Part shown: positions 8,463 through 16,202 of the stretch, piece by piece
How the letters are laid out: each line of letters starts with the position of its first letter
How positions within the stretch are numbered: the stretch's first letter is position 1
NCBI GenBank assembly: GCA_900554685.1
Contig: USIG01000001.1
Coordinates: 1 to 36,471, forward strand
Origin: an uncultured Cryptobacterium sp.
Lineage (GTDB): Bacteria; Actinomycetota; Coriobacteriia; Coriobacteriales; Eggerthellaceae
Direction: 5' to 3'
Length of the DNA stretch: 36,471 bases
The notes under the pieces: generated by a model
The model's database searches: none
The model's input: the letters and a program-made list of their open reading frames with translations, nothing else
Told to the model about the DNA's origin: nothing
Made by a program: the position numbers and the translations under genes

Positions 8463-9374
8463 CTAATGAATGGAAAGTTCAGGAAATGAGTAGTTACTCA
8501 TAAAGGAGATGAAGTCACTTACCAGCTGTGAATGAGGCTCTTTTCGACTCATAAGATACACCTTATGAAAGTCAGCCGGCACTCCTTCAATAGGCAAACA
8601 CACCACGTCGTCAAAAGAGTTGACCAAAAAAGAATAGACCAGAAGGGACACATTATCGGGATCAGCAGAAGCAAACGAGGATAACGTGATTTCATCGTCA
8701 AAGCTTCGCACTAATTCGAATTCGTTTGCATTCTCCGCAAACAATTCGTCCAACCCTTCGGAAACAGAAGAATCTTTCCCGTATGTGAGAAGACGATATT
8801 GCTTCAAGTCATCGAGAGTAACTGAGTCTTTCTGCGCCAGCGGATGAGCCTTATTCACACAGACCACTAAAGGCTGTTGCCAAACCAGCGTCATATTCAA
8901 ATCGCTTGCATACTTAGTTTGTGCCGCAAACGCCACATCAATTTTTCCTTCTTTGAGCTGTTGCGCCAACTCGCCAGAATACGCCTGCTGCATATGGAGA
9001 AGGGGGCGCTTCTCGTAGCGTGCTGCAAATTCGCTAAGCGCCTGAGACCAAAACTGACCCTTCATCGAATACAGGGTGCCTAGTCGCATAGTGTTTTCGC
9101 TGATGGCGACCGACTGTTCTGCAAGGCGAATACCCTCGTCGTACGTTTCAAGTGCACGCGTGACATATTCAAGATAAATTTTTCCTTGCGTGGTCAGCTC
9201 AATACGCGAAGCCACTCCTTCAGAGCGGTTGAAAAGAGTAAAGCCCAATTCTTGTTCCATACGAATGATTGCAGCAGAAAGCGTTGGCTGCGCAATAAAC
9301 AAGTCTTTCGCCGCTTTGGTGTAGCTCATAACTGAAGCAAGATGCTTAAAATACCGCAAATGGGCCAATTTCAT
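8463..9374 (-). CDS. LysR-family transcriptional regulator
   Basis: 303 residues, standard LysR length. The N-terminal winged helix-turn-helix (about residues 1-60) is typical: LRYFKHLASVMSYTKAAKDL, then QPTLSAAIIRMEQELG. A periplasmic-binding-protein-like effector domain fills the rest. The ligand is unknown. It is convergent with hydF and divergent from the membrane protein at 9637, which is the likeliest target by the usual LysR rule. GGAG lies about 11 bases before the ATG. No metabolic gene sits beside it to name the effector. Confidence 0.85.
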   Translation of the reverse strand: MKLAHLRYFKHLASVMSYTKAAKDLFIAQPTLSAAIIRMEQELGFTLFNRSEGVASRIELTTQGKIYLEYVTRALETYDEGIRLAEQSVAISENTMRLGTLYSMKGQFWSQALSEFAARYEKRPLLHMQQAYSGELAQQLKEGKIDVAFAAQTKYASDLNMTLVWQQPLVVCVNKAHPLAQKDSVTLDDLKQYRLLTYGKDSSVSEGLDELFAENANEFELVRSFDDEITLSSFASADPDNVSLLVYSFLVNSFDDVVCLPIEGVPADFHKVYLMSRKEPHSQLVSDFISFMSNYSFPELSIH

Positions 9375-9440
9375 TTTGTGGAATACTCCTCAAAGATAAC
9401 CCTGTCCAATAGCTTTTTAATATAGCAGATGGAAAAATAC

Positions 9441-9451
9441 TGCGAATCGCA
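9441..9451. promoter_or_regulatory. small palindrome in the LysR divergent region
   Basis: TGCGAATCGCA is a perfect 5-bp inverted repeat around a central A, 67 bases upstream of the LysR start. LysR proteins bind T-N11-A palindromes near their own genes, so this is a possible site, but it is short enough to occur by chance. Confidence 0.25.
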
Positions 9452-9636
9452 ACTTCTGTAAGCACACATTCCAATAAGAAATGGGTATGATTAGGAATGC
9501 GTATCAACCTCGTTTTGTACGCGTTTTTTGTATATATTTCATTCATGGAGATATACCGTTCCTCCTTTGTCGAGATGTTTTTCACAACGCTTCTTCGCTA
9601 AACTAGGAACGCTTGAAATCAATTAAAAGGATAGGT

Positions 9637-10272
9637 ATGAAATTCCGTTTACGCCCTCATTCTAAAGACGAGTCCAAAGCTCTTAATCCCGAAAAAGTTG
9701 AGAAAAAGCCGATCTATATCCACTATGACAAAGACGGCAATCGCATTGGTGACGATGGTTATCCTCTAACCCCTAAGCGTCATCGCTTGCACAACGTTTT
9801 GAACGCCATTTTTATCTGGGCTATCGTCTGTGCCATTGTTGGTGCAGGCTGCGCGATTATCGCCTATGCTCAGGGTCAGCAATACGGCGGTTTTTCTGGC
9901 GATTTCTCTACATTTGACCTGGTAGTTTATGGCGGTAATATGATTAACGGCTATTCCGTTGCAACTCTTTTACGCATTGAAGCCGTTTTACTTATTTTCA
10001 TGGGTATCTTTGGTACCACCATCAACTTCAAAGGCTTCCATTGGCTCTACGACAAGGCATCTCCTACGATTTTGGTAATCATTATGTGCCTTATTGGTGT
10101 TGTGGCGGTTGCTTATCAGGTAATGCTGCTCTCCACCGTAGGCATTCCTGACCCCGGTTCTTTCATCATGCTTGTACTGGTCGTTTTGGCTGCAATCTTC
10201 ATGAAGCAGGTTGCCGATGAACGCCCAACTCTCCGCAAGGCAAAGATCGCTCGTACCGAAGTAAAGAAATAA
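9637..10272 (+). CDS. four-helix membrane protein of unknown function
   Basis: 211 residues from the ATG at 9637, chosen over an in-frame TTG at 9613 because AAGGATAG (9626-9633) precedes it. A basic hydrophilic N-terminus (about 60 residues, with KPIYIHYDKDGNRIGDDG) is followed by four hydrophobic segments at about 60-85, 108-135, 143-165 and 172-190, then a charged tail. No catalytic motif is visible and the family was not recognised. It is divergent from the LysR gene, which may control it. It shares its downstream region with the convergent oxidase gene. Confidence 0.7.
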   Translation: MKFRLRPHSKDESKALNPEKVEKKPIYIHYDKDGNRIGDDGYPLTPKRHRLHNVLNAIFIWAIVCAIVGAGCAIIAYAQGQQYGGFSGDFSTFDLVVYGGNMINGYSVATLLRIEAVLLIFMGIFGTTINFKGFHWLYDKASPTILVIIMCLIGVVAVAYQVMLLSTVGIPDPGSFIMLVLVVLAAIFMKQVADERPTLRKAKIARTEVKK

Positions 10273-10285
10273 ACCCGCTAATGGC

Positions 10286-10324
10286 AAAAAAATATGCCGC
10301 CCCTCACTACAAAGGGACGGCATA
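10286..10324 (-). terminator. terminator of the GlcD-type oxidase gene, probably two-sided
   Basis: A 12-bp stem with one mismatch (10293-10304/10313-10324) is flanked on its low-coordinate side by seven A (10286-10292), which is a U-tract when read leftward. It can also stop the convergent membrane-protein transcript. Confidence 0.75.
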
Positions 10325-10412
10325 AGGTACATAATCGCACAAGGCATGTAAGCAGTAGTCAATAGCTGGACAGCACTGTTTGTGCAATCAGATCCAAAAT
10401 ACTATGAATCTC

Positions 10413-11831
10413 CTAGTTGCAGATCTTGCCAGGATTCAAAATCATGTTCGGGTCAAACACCTGCTTGATACCGGCCATAAGACCAATTGCGGTATCCCCT
10501 ACCGATTCACGCAGATATTCCTTCTTTGCATGGCCAATACCATGTTCGCCAGAAACCTGACCGCGAAGCTCGGTGCACTTTTCGTATGCTGCCTTCATAA
10601 CCTTTGCGGTGCGCTCCAAGAAGAGATCCTCGTCCATATCGTTTGCGCAGCAATAAATATGTAAGTTGCCATCGCCTGCATGACCGAAAGAACGAATGCG
10701 TACTTCGTACTTGTCACCAACCTCATGAGCATACTCTAAGAAAGCAGGAATTTTATCAACAGGAACAACAACGTCCATTTCGTCGATAAGGTCGGTTTCT
10801 GCTTCGATTACCGTCAAAAATGCGCTGCGGGCTTCCCAAACAGCACGCTTATCGGCAGGATGGCTCAACACCAAGGTGTCGTATGCGCCAATTTCATCAC
10901 CGATCTCAGCTAAGGTTTCTGCGCGCTGGAAAATCTCATCCTGATCATTGCCGTCGAGCGTAACCAGAATATAAGCCCCTGCTTCCTTGCCGTCGATTAC
11001 GGTAGGGATGATCTTGTTACCCGTGTAGTTAGCTGAAGAGTCAACAATGTCGCGTTCCATGAACTCGATAGATTGAGGACTCAAGCCGGCGAGCTTGATC
11101 TTAGGTACCGCAGAAATTGCCGTATCAATATCAGCAAAAGGAAGAATGAAGCTGATGTCTTCTTTGGGATTAGGGATAAGCTTTAAGGTGAGTTCGGTAA
11201 TTACACCCAACGTACCTTCGGAGCCAATCATCAAGTGAAGCAGACTATAACCAGAGCTTGTCTTAGTAACCGAACGTCCAAGCTCTAAGATCTGACCGTT
11301 TGGCAAAACTACCGTCATGGCCAAAACGTAGTCGCGTGTGGTTCCGTATTTCACTGCGCGCATACCACCAGCATTGGTGCTTACGTTTCCACCCAAAGAA
11401 CCTGTTTTCTCGCCGGGATCAGGGGGATACATCAGGTCATGCTCGAGCGCATCGGCTGCCAAATCGCACAGACGAACGCCAGGCTGAACATGAACGAGCA
11501 AGTTGTTCATGTCGTAATACAGAATTTTGTTCATACGCATGGTACACAAAACAACACCGCCAAAGAGAGGTGTTGCGCCACCAACAAGACCAGTACCTGC
11601 GCCGCGCACCGTAACGGGAATGTTGTTGTCGTTGCACAACATCATGATAGCTGCTACCTCGGCTGTGCTTGCAGGTAAGCAGACTACTTCAGGCATCTGC
11701 TTGCCATATATAGGCATTTCATCATGAGAATAGTCAGCGCTGATATCGTCACCAACGTAGCAATTATCCTCGCCCACTATTTTTGTGAGTTGCTCGATAA
11801 GTTCAGGGGTGAGCTTGTTATACTCTGCCAT
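10413..11831 (-). CDS. FAD-linked oxidase, GlcD / D-2-hydroxyacid dehydrogenase type
   Basis: 472 residues from the ATG at 11831, preceded by GGAAGG (11837-11842); an upstream in-frame extension lacks a ribosome site. The FAD-binding type-4 domain shows VRGAGTGLVGGATP (75-88) and PDPGEKTGSLGGN. The C-terminal domain shows GHAGDGNLH and SGEHGIGHAKK, typical of GlcD and D-lactate dehydrogenases. It oxidises a 2-hydroxyacid such as D-lactate or glycolate and passes electrons to an acceptor. No GlcF-like iron-sulfur subunit or EtfAB genes are adjacent, so the acceptor is unclear. It is monocistronic with its own terminator. Confidence 0.88.
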   Translation of the reverse strand: MAEYNKLTPELIEQLTKIVGEDNCYVGDDISADYSHDEMPIYGKQMPEVVCLPASTAEVAAIMMLCNDNNIPVTVRGAGTGLVGGATPLFGGVVLCTMRMNKILYYDMNNLLVHVQPGVRLCDLAADALEHDLMYPPDPGEKTGSLGGNVSTNAGGMRAVKYGTTRDYVLAMTVVLPNGQILELGRSVTKTSSGYSLLHLMIGSEGTLGVITELTLKLIPNPKEDISFILPFADIDTAISAVPKIKLAGLSPQSIEFMERDIVDSSANYTGNKIIPTVIDGKEAGAYILVTLDGNDQDEIFQRAETLAEIGDEIGAYDTLVLSHPADKRAVWEARSAFLTVIEAETDLIDEMDVVVPVDKIPAFLEYAHEVGDKYEVRIRSFGHAGDGNLHIYCCANDMDEDLFLERTAKVMKAAYEKCTELRGQVSGEHGIGHAKKEYLRESVGDTAIGLMAGIKQVFDPNMILNPGKICN

Positions 11832-12168
11832 CGCAACCTTCCAAATAAACGAAGTACTAATGAAACAAGAGGGAACTGTCTTTGTCTGCATCTTTTGATA
11901 ACCCTTGCAGACTTGTAGACTTATGCTGTGATCAATCTGGATCCTTGTGCGGTTTCATATAAGCTCTGTTCGAGCCTATTTCAAAAGGAACCATTGCAAG
12001 CACGATCCCACCAATATTTGATCTTATCGTAGCTAAAACGAATAGCGGCTCTATCTAGGTAAAACTCACCGATCAGCGGACAAGCGGTACACGAGGTACC
12101 GCCCAACCAAGCCAAAAGAAGCCATTTCCCACTAACAGGACAAAAGAAGCCTTTTTCTAGCGAAAAGC
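11832..12168. other. intergenic stretch between oxidase and anti-sigma gene
   Basis: No gene is seen. It must hold the leftward promoter of the oxidase gene, but no convincing hexamer pair was found. A perfect inverted repeat GCGGTAC-N5-GTACCGC lies at 12084-12102. A weak hairpin AAGC...GCTT (12147-12170) overlapping the anti-sigma stop may end that operon. Confidence 0.4.
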
Positions 12169-13047
12169 TTACTCGTCGTGGTGCGCTCCTCCTTGGCGTG
12201 TACGCTGGTGTCCTCCGTGGTAGTCTGAGTTCTCCGAAGTGGAAGCAGAGGCATCATCGGAATTGGAGCTAGATGAGTGATCACTTGCTTCTTCCTCATT
12301 TGAATTTTGTGACATTACTTGATTGAGATCTACGCCTGCATCAGCGGCAAGGCTGCGTAATTGCGCCATGGTCATACTCGCTGCTTCATCTGGTGATATA
12401 TCCACTCCTGCATCTACAAGTGCACACCATACCTGATACTTTCCCATACCAAGACCCATCTCATGAGCGGCATGATGCTCATCTGAAGTTGCCCTCGAAC
12501 AATGCACCCCCTGCCCTGCCGATTCGAAGCAACGCTTGCTAGTCTCCTCTAGATGCGTACAACGACCCTCATCATCACACATCACCGTAACTGCTACCGC
12601 AGCATTAGGAGTCAGATACCCTTCGGCCTGCAGCGAAGTATCGAGCGATTGCAGCGCTTCTTCGTACCTCATCCCAGTAATATTCGTGGCATCAAGAAGC
12701 GTCTTGCCATCATCATTGAGACCTTCTGCGCTCACCACATAATCAAAACAGTTGATTCCCAGCTCAATTGAGGGATTAATATCAATCCCTACATACGCTG
12801 TCGGCGTATTGTAAGCAAAAGCACCCGCACCAATGCCGAGCGCAACAAGCACCGCACATGCCGCCAAGGCAATTCTTGCACGCAGAGAAGTTACCAAACG
12901 GAATCTCTTTGTTTTTCGGGCTTCACATTCCTGCGCACGCTGGGCCTCGATCGCTTGCAAAGTGCGACTTTTTAAGTCTTCGGGCGCATGGATTTCATCA
13001 AAAGCGCTTGTCAGGGCATCACGTATCTGTTTTTCGGGATCATTCAT
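12169..13047 (-). CDS. RsgI-like anti-sigma factor
   Basis: 292 residues. Residues 1-55 form a charged cytoplasmic segment that would bind the sigma factor. One membrane helix (about 56-80) follows, then the RsgI-type extracellular domain YVGIDINPSIELGINCFDYV. The rest is Cys/His-containing (CDDEGRC, RCFESAGQGVHC, EHHAAHEMG). The tail is a low-complexity Ser/Asp/Glu stretch ending in a His-rich segment (YHGGHQ ... GAHHDE). The ATG overlaps the sigma stop as ATGA (13044-13047), so the pair is translationally coupled and the pairing is secure. The sensed signal is unknown; His and Cys content hints at metal. Confidence 0.82.
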   Translation of the reverse strand: MNDPEKQIRDALTSAFDEIHAPEDLKSRTLQAIEAQRAQECEARKTKRFRLVTSLRARIALAACAVLVALGIGAGAFAYNTPTAYVGIDINPSIELGINCFDYVVSAEGLNDDGKTLLDATNITGMRYEEALQSLDTSLQAEGYLTPNAAVAVTVMCDDEGRCTHLEETSKRCFESAGQGVHCSRATSDEHHAAHEMGLGMGKYQVWCALVDAGVDISPDEAASMTMAQLRSLAADAGVDLNQVMSQNSNEEEASDHSSSSNSDDASASTSENSDYHGGHQRTRQGGAHHDE

Positions 13048-13595
13048 CGCAATGCCTCCTGCAGTAATTTTTTCCCACGTGAAATCCAGGAATACACCGT
13101 TCCTTCGGGCTCGCCAGTCATAACGGAAATTTCTTTTGCGGTATAGCCCTCATAAAGAGAAAGATACAACTCTGTTTTCGGCGGATCGTCGAGCGAATTG
13201 AAAGCATCGAGTATTTCAAGAAGAGCAATATCTAATGAGGTATCAGAGGCAGACCTTTCGGAAGTCTCCGAAGAAACCGCCGAAAAGATGCCTGACCCAT
13301 TTGCAACACCAAACACTCCTTTTGAGTTTTGGTCACGCTCTGCCCTGCCCTCAAGTGACTCATTCTGAGAGTTCTTTGCTTTAAGAACATCTTTGCAGGC
13401 GTTGATAGCAACACGAATAAGCCATGCCTTTTTGTGCTCTTCGTCGCGAAACGGCGATTCATGCAGGGCATACTTCATAAAAGTATTTTGGAAAATATCC
13501 TCTGCTTCTGACGGCGCAAGGTAAACAAGGCAAGCGCGCCAGACCGCATCGCTATAGGAATCCATTGCCTGTTCTATGTCGGAAGAAGATCGCAT
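13044..13595 (-). CDS. ECF-type RNA polymerase sigma factor
   Basis: 183 residues. Region 2 is seen as DAVWRACLVYL ... AEDIFQNTFMKYALH ... KKAWLIRVAINACKDVLK, and region 4 as LSLYEGYTAKEISVMTGEPEGTVYSWISRGKKLL, the ECF layout. A variable linker of about 50 residues separates them. It directs transcription when released by the RsgI-like protein encoded next. It starts 12 bases after the lipoprotein stop with no clear ribosome site, so it probably depends on translation of the lipoprotein gene. Autoregulation of the operon would be usual for this class but is inferred. Confidence 0.88.
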   Translation of the reverse strand: MRSSSDIEQAMDSYSDAVWRACLVYLAPSEAEDIFQNTFMKYALHESPFRDEEHKKAWLIRVAINACKDVLKAKNSQNESLEGRAERDQNSKGVFGVANGSGIFSAVSSETSERSASDTSLDIALLEILDAFNSLDDPPKTELYLSLYEGYTAKEISVMTGEPEGTVYSWISRGKKLLQEALR

Positions 13596-13607
13596 GATAG
13601 GGTAAGT

Positions 13608-13955
13608 TTATCTCTGAGATCCGTGATGAGCATTGCCTTTTTGATGGCCCATTTCGCGATGATCGCATATTCCGTTGTTGTTCTTGTCAACAAAGCCCTG
13701 CCCGCAATGAGAACCGCCCGAACAGTAGCTACCACAGTTGTCGCATACGCCATCATTGTTGGTGTCCTGATAAATACGGCAAACACCTTGGTTGGTTTGC
13801 CCTGATTCGCCTTGAGCGGCATAAGCAGAAAGAGCAGAACAGCCAGACAAGATCACGAGACAAAATCCTGCCACCAGGAGCACAAGAACTCCCGCCAAAA
13901 CTATACGTTTTCGATTTTGCGTATGCGCAATTGAGTTGTAATTACTAGTCTTCAT
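13608..13955 (-). CDS. small Cys/His-rich lipoprotein, first gene of the sigma operon
   Basis: 115 residues. A lipoprotein signal peptide ends in the lipobox LSGC at about residue 39, after a hydrophobic helix. The mature part holds two loops resembling calcium-binding DxNxDG loops, each with cysteines (DTNNDGVCDNC and DKNNNGICDH), and a His-rich end (HREMGHQKGNAHHGS). It would be membrane-anchored outside the cell. Its place before the sigma and anti-sigma genes suggests a co-regulated sensor accessory or metal-binding target. AAGGGG (13963-13968) is the ribosome site and lies inside a long hairpin. No named family was recognised. Confidence 0.75.
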   Translation of the reverse strand: MKTSNYNSIAHTQNRKRIVLAGVLVLLVAGFCLVILSGCSALSAYAAQGESGQTNQGVCRIYQDTNNDGVCDNCGSYCSGGSHCGQGFVDKNNNGICDHREMGHQKGNAHHGSQR

Positions 13956-13958
13956 AGT

Positions 13959-14020
13959 TGCACCCCTTCGTGTTTAGCGTGTTTACTTTTTGTTCTCACC
14001 TACAACACGAATGGGGTGCA
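13959..14020 (-). promoter_or_regulatory. long leader hairpin masking the lipoprotein ribosome binding site
   Basis: TGCACCCCTTCGTGTT (13959-13974) is complementary to AACACGAATGGGGTGCA (14004-14020) with a single bulged base, giving a stem of about 16 bp around a 29-base loop. Read leftward, the 3' arm contains the AAGGGG ribosome site 7 bases before the lipoprotein ATG, so the hairpin would block initiation. Candidate RNA thermosensor, riboswitch expression platform or protein-binding leader. A DNA operator is the alternative. Confidence 0.6.
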
Positions 14021-14027
14021 TGAATCC

Positions 14028-14061
14028 TTGCAATTATTTTGTTGTTGCAATTATTTTGTTG
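14028..14061. repeat. two perfect tandem 17-base repeats
   Basis: TTGCAATTATTTTGTTG occurs twice head to tail (14028-14044 and 14045-14061). It lies just upstream of the leader hairpin, in the expected promoter region of the lipoprotein-sigma operon. Read leftward each unit contains CAACAAAATAATTGCAA, so it could carry repeated promoter or regulator elements. Confidence 0.8.
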
Positions 14062-14084
14062 TTATTTTTTCAGGATAAGGAACC

Positions 14085-14116
14085 GTACTAATTACGTACT
14101 AATTACGTACTAATTA
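14085..14116. repeat. three tandem 11-base repeats at the permease stop
   Basis: GTACTAATTAC at 14085-14095 and 14096-14106, and a third copy lacking the last base at 14107-14116. The stop codon of the ABC permease (14110-14112) falls inside the third copy, so copy-number change would move or keep the stop in a simple way. Confidence 0.75.
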
Positions 14117-14880
14117 TCACGAACCAGCCGCTTAAACAAGGCGACAAACAAGAGGGCACACGCAACAGTCCATCCCAAGGTTATCGCCAGCGGAACAAGC
14201 GCTTCACTCGTAAACAAGGTACCCTGCATCATCAGCCCAACAAGGGTATCCATTCCACCTGTTGGCAGATATGAAACAATATCCGAAACCGTCTCGTTAT
14301 AAGCACCAAACATTGGAGCAAGAGCGACTAGAATTACCGGAACCGAGTACAGACCAGCAGTCATCTGATCACGAGCGGCAAGCCCCAATACTAAAGAGAG
14401 CAGAATAATAGGGAGCGCTCCTAATATGCCCAATCCCAGATAAGGAATCAGCATCATTTGATCGGACACATCAGCGATAAAGAAGCACGCTGCTGCTACC
14501 ACAAGCATCATCGCCAGGGAAACAAATGCTCGAGAAACAATAATCTGACCAGCGCTTACATTCGCAAGCATCAAAGTGCGTAAGGTGTGCTTTTCTTTTT
14601 CTTCAGCAATGCCGTAGACCACCGCCATACTCACAACCATACCGATAGCCATACAAAGCGAAGCGGAAAGCTCAAAAGTCGCCAGTATTTCACTTACTGC
14701 AGCTCCCGCCGCATTTGGGTCTTCGCCCACAGTTGCCATCCCTACATCACTGAGCATGTAGCGGAATAGAACCGCAAAGCCAATAGGCATAAGAAGGCAA
14801 ACCAGCATGCTTGGATTTTTGAACATGTCGATGAAATCCTTTTGGCAGAGAGCGCCAATCTTTCTCATAGTTGCCTGCAT
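14110..14880 (-). CDS. ABC-2 type transporter permease
   Basis: 256 residues with about six hydrophobic segments. The cytoplasmic N-terminus (KIGALCQKDFIDMFKNPSML) is characteristic of ABC-2 permeases, and the motif AEEKEKHTLRTLMLANVSAGQIIVSRAF is the usual coupling segment. It forms the membrane channel with the ATPase encoded immediately upstream; stop and start share position 14880. The substrate is unknown. Members of this class move drugs, lantibiotics or peptides. Its last codons run into the 11-base tandem repeat. Confidence 0.88.
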   Translation of the reverse strand: MQATMRKIGALCQKDFIDMFKNPSMLVCLLMPIGFAVLFRYMLSDVGMATVGEDPNAAGAAVSEILATFELSASLCMAIGMVVSMAVVYGIAEEKEKHTLRTLMLANVSAGQIIVSRAFVSLAMMLVVAAACFFIADVSDQMMLIPYLGLGILGALPIILLSLVLGLAARDQMTAGLYSVPVILVALAPMFGAYNETVSDIVSYLPTGGMDTLVGLMMQGTLFTSEALVPLAITLGWTVACALLFVALFKRLVRDN

Positions 14881-15746
14881 TAGAATTCCCTCCCTGTTAA
14901 GCCCAAGAATACTTCTTCCAAATTTGGCTCATCCGAATGGATGGATAAGCACTCTCCCGATTTCATCAGTTCGCTTATTATCGCAGCACCTTCTGCATCT
15001 TTGGTAGTAGAAATTACACCACGTGTTTTCGTGTGGATATCCACCCTGTTTCTCGCATGCGCGCGCTTTAATTCGTCGGGCGAATCGCATGCTACGATGC
15101 GTCCTTCATTAAGAATTGCCACGCGAGTACACAGTCCATCTGCTTCGGACATATCGTGCGTTGTGAGAAATATCGTCGTGCCTGCCGCCTTCAGCTCAGA
15201 AAGCATACGATGAACCTCCGCACGGGCCGCCGGATCAAGCCCACTTGTGGGCTCGTCCAAGAACAAAAGCTCCGGCGAATGAATCAAAGCTGCCAACAAT
15301 GCTGCACGCTGTCTCATTCCTTTCGAACAATTTTTGATGAGCGTTTTACGATCATCTTGTAGTGCCATTCGCTCGAGCAGTGCCGAAATACCCTGAGCAG
15401 ACACCCCGCGAATCCTTGCATAAAATTTCAGGTTATCCTCGATAGACAAACGTTCATAAAGAGCACTGGTATCGGACAATATTCCAATGCGTTCGTAATC
15501 AGCATCACTCGCATTTTCAATGGGTCGATGAAAAAGCTGGATTCTTCCCCCATCTTTTTTAAGCTGCCGTGTAAGCAATTTAATAGTGGTGGTTTTACCC
15601 GCACCCGAAGGACCCAAGAATCCGAAAACTTCACCACGATGAACCGAAAAAGAAAGATTGGTTAACACCTGTTTATACGCCGCGCGGGGCCCTGATCCAA
15701 GTTTGAAAGAGAGGTTTACGCCCTCCATTGCCATTACAGTGCTCAT
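14880..15746 (-). CDS. ABC transporter ATP-binding protein
   Basis: 288 residues. Walker A GPSGAGKTTT, signature NCSKGMRQRAAL (variant of LSGGQ), Walker B LLFLDEPTSGLDP, and the switch His in FLTTHDMSEADG are all present, so it should hydrolyse ATP. A C-terminal extension of about 70 residues (VDIHTKTRGVI ...) is usual for exporters of the drug/antibiotic class. It is translationally coupled to the upstream 50-residue gene by ATGA overlap (15743-15746) and to the permease downstream. Confidence 0.92.
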   Translation of the reverse strand: MSTVMAMEGVNLSFKLGSGPRAAYKQVLTNLSFSVHRGEVFGFLGPSGAGKTTTIKLLTRQLKKDGGRIQLFHRPIENASDADYERIGILSDTSALYERLSIEDNLKFYARIRGVSAQGISALLERMALQDDRKTLIKNCSKGMRQRAALLAALIHSPELLFLDEPTSGLDPAARAEVHRMLSELKAAGTTIFLTTHDMSEADGLCTRVAILNEGRIVACDSPDELKRAHARNRVDIHTKTRGVISTTKDAEGAAIISELMKSGECLSIHSDEPNLEEVFLGLTGREF

Positions 15747-15895
15747 CGAAGTCCTCCTTTCTTTGCCTGACGTGACGCTGCGCTTTTCTTCTTTTTGTCG
15801 AAATCCTTCTTGCCGATGAAATAATCAACAATCGAAACGGCGATATCGGCAATGCCGCTGTCTTTCAGAATGCTTAAAAGTAATTGCGAGCCCAT
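15743..15895 (-). CDS. 50-residue protein coupled to the ABC genes
   Basis: 50 residues from the ATG at 15895, preceded by AAGGAAC (15901-15907). Longer in-frame versions lack a ribosome site. The N-terminal half (SQLLLSILKDSGIADIAVSIVDYFIG) could form one amphipathic or membrane-surface helix. The second half is strongly basic (KKDFDKKKKSAASRQAKKGG). The stop overlaps the ATPase start as ATGA, so it is first in the operon. No family was recognised and no double-Gly leader or cysteine is present. It may be a transporter accessory, a secreted peptide or the cargo. Confidence 0.6.
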   Translation of the reverse strand: MGSQLLLSILKDSGIADIAVSIVDYFIGKKDFDKKKKSAASRQAKKGGLR

Positions 15896-16202
15896 TGTTA
15901 GTTCCTTTCCCATCAAAACGAAGCGTTTTATGTATTCCAAACCTCTTTGCTTTTTCGCCTGCCTTGCAAAATTTTGCTCACGTGTTTTGCGACATCTGAA
16001 GTTTTTCATGAATACCAGGTCAAATACAGAGTTTTGGTATGACGGGAGCACGCCCAACTACGAAAGGAGCACTGAGAACTACGACAGGAGCACGCAGAGA
16101 GCACCTCGTAAGCATTTGCACATTTTTGCCTGAGCGCGCTGTGATACTATTTCGCTTGATTAAAAAACCTATTGAAAAAAACTCACACACAAGGACGATT
16201 CC
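15896..16202. promoter_or_regulatory. divergent promoter region of the ABC/LytTR module
   Basis: No gene. Three 14-base direct repeats lie at 16038-16093. A rightward extended -10 (TGATACTAT, 16142-16150) precedes the LytTR-type gene by about 50 bases. A leftward promoter could not be assigned with confidence. Confidence 0.5.
16038..16093 (+). promoter_or_regulatory. three direct repeats at 21-base spacing, likely LytTR binding sites
   Basis: TATGACGGGAGCAC (16038-16051), TACGAAAGGAGCAC (16059-16072) and TACGACAGGAGCAC (16080-16093) start exactly 21 bases apart, so all lie on one face of the helix. LytTR proteins (AgrA, ComE) bind short direct repeats separated by about two turns. The encoded LytTR regulator starts 110 bases downstream, making these probable autoregulatory sites. 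Confidence 0.65.

Noticed and set aside
9346..9585. 79-residue leftward frame overlapping the LysR start
   Set aside because: It overlaps the LysR gene in another frame, with no ribosome site or family.
14028..14116. CRISPR-like repeats
   Set aside because: The repeats are contiguous 17- and 11-base units without spacers and there are no cas genes in the window.
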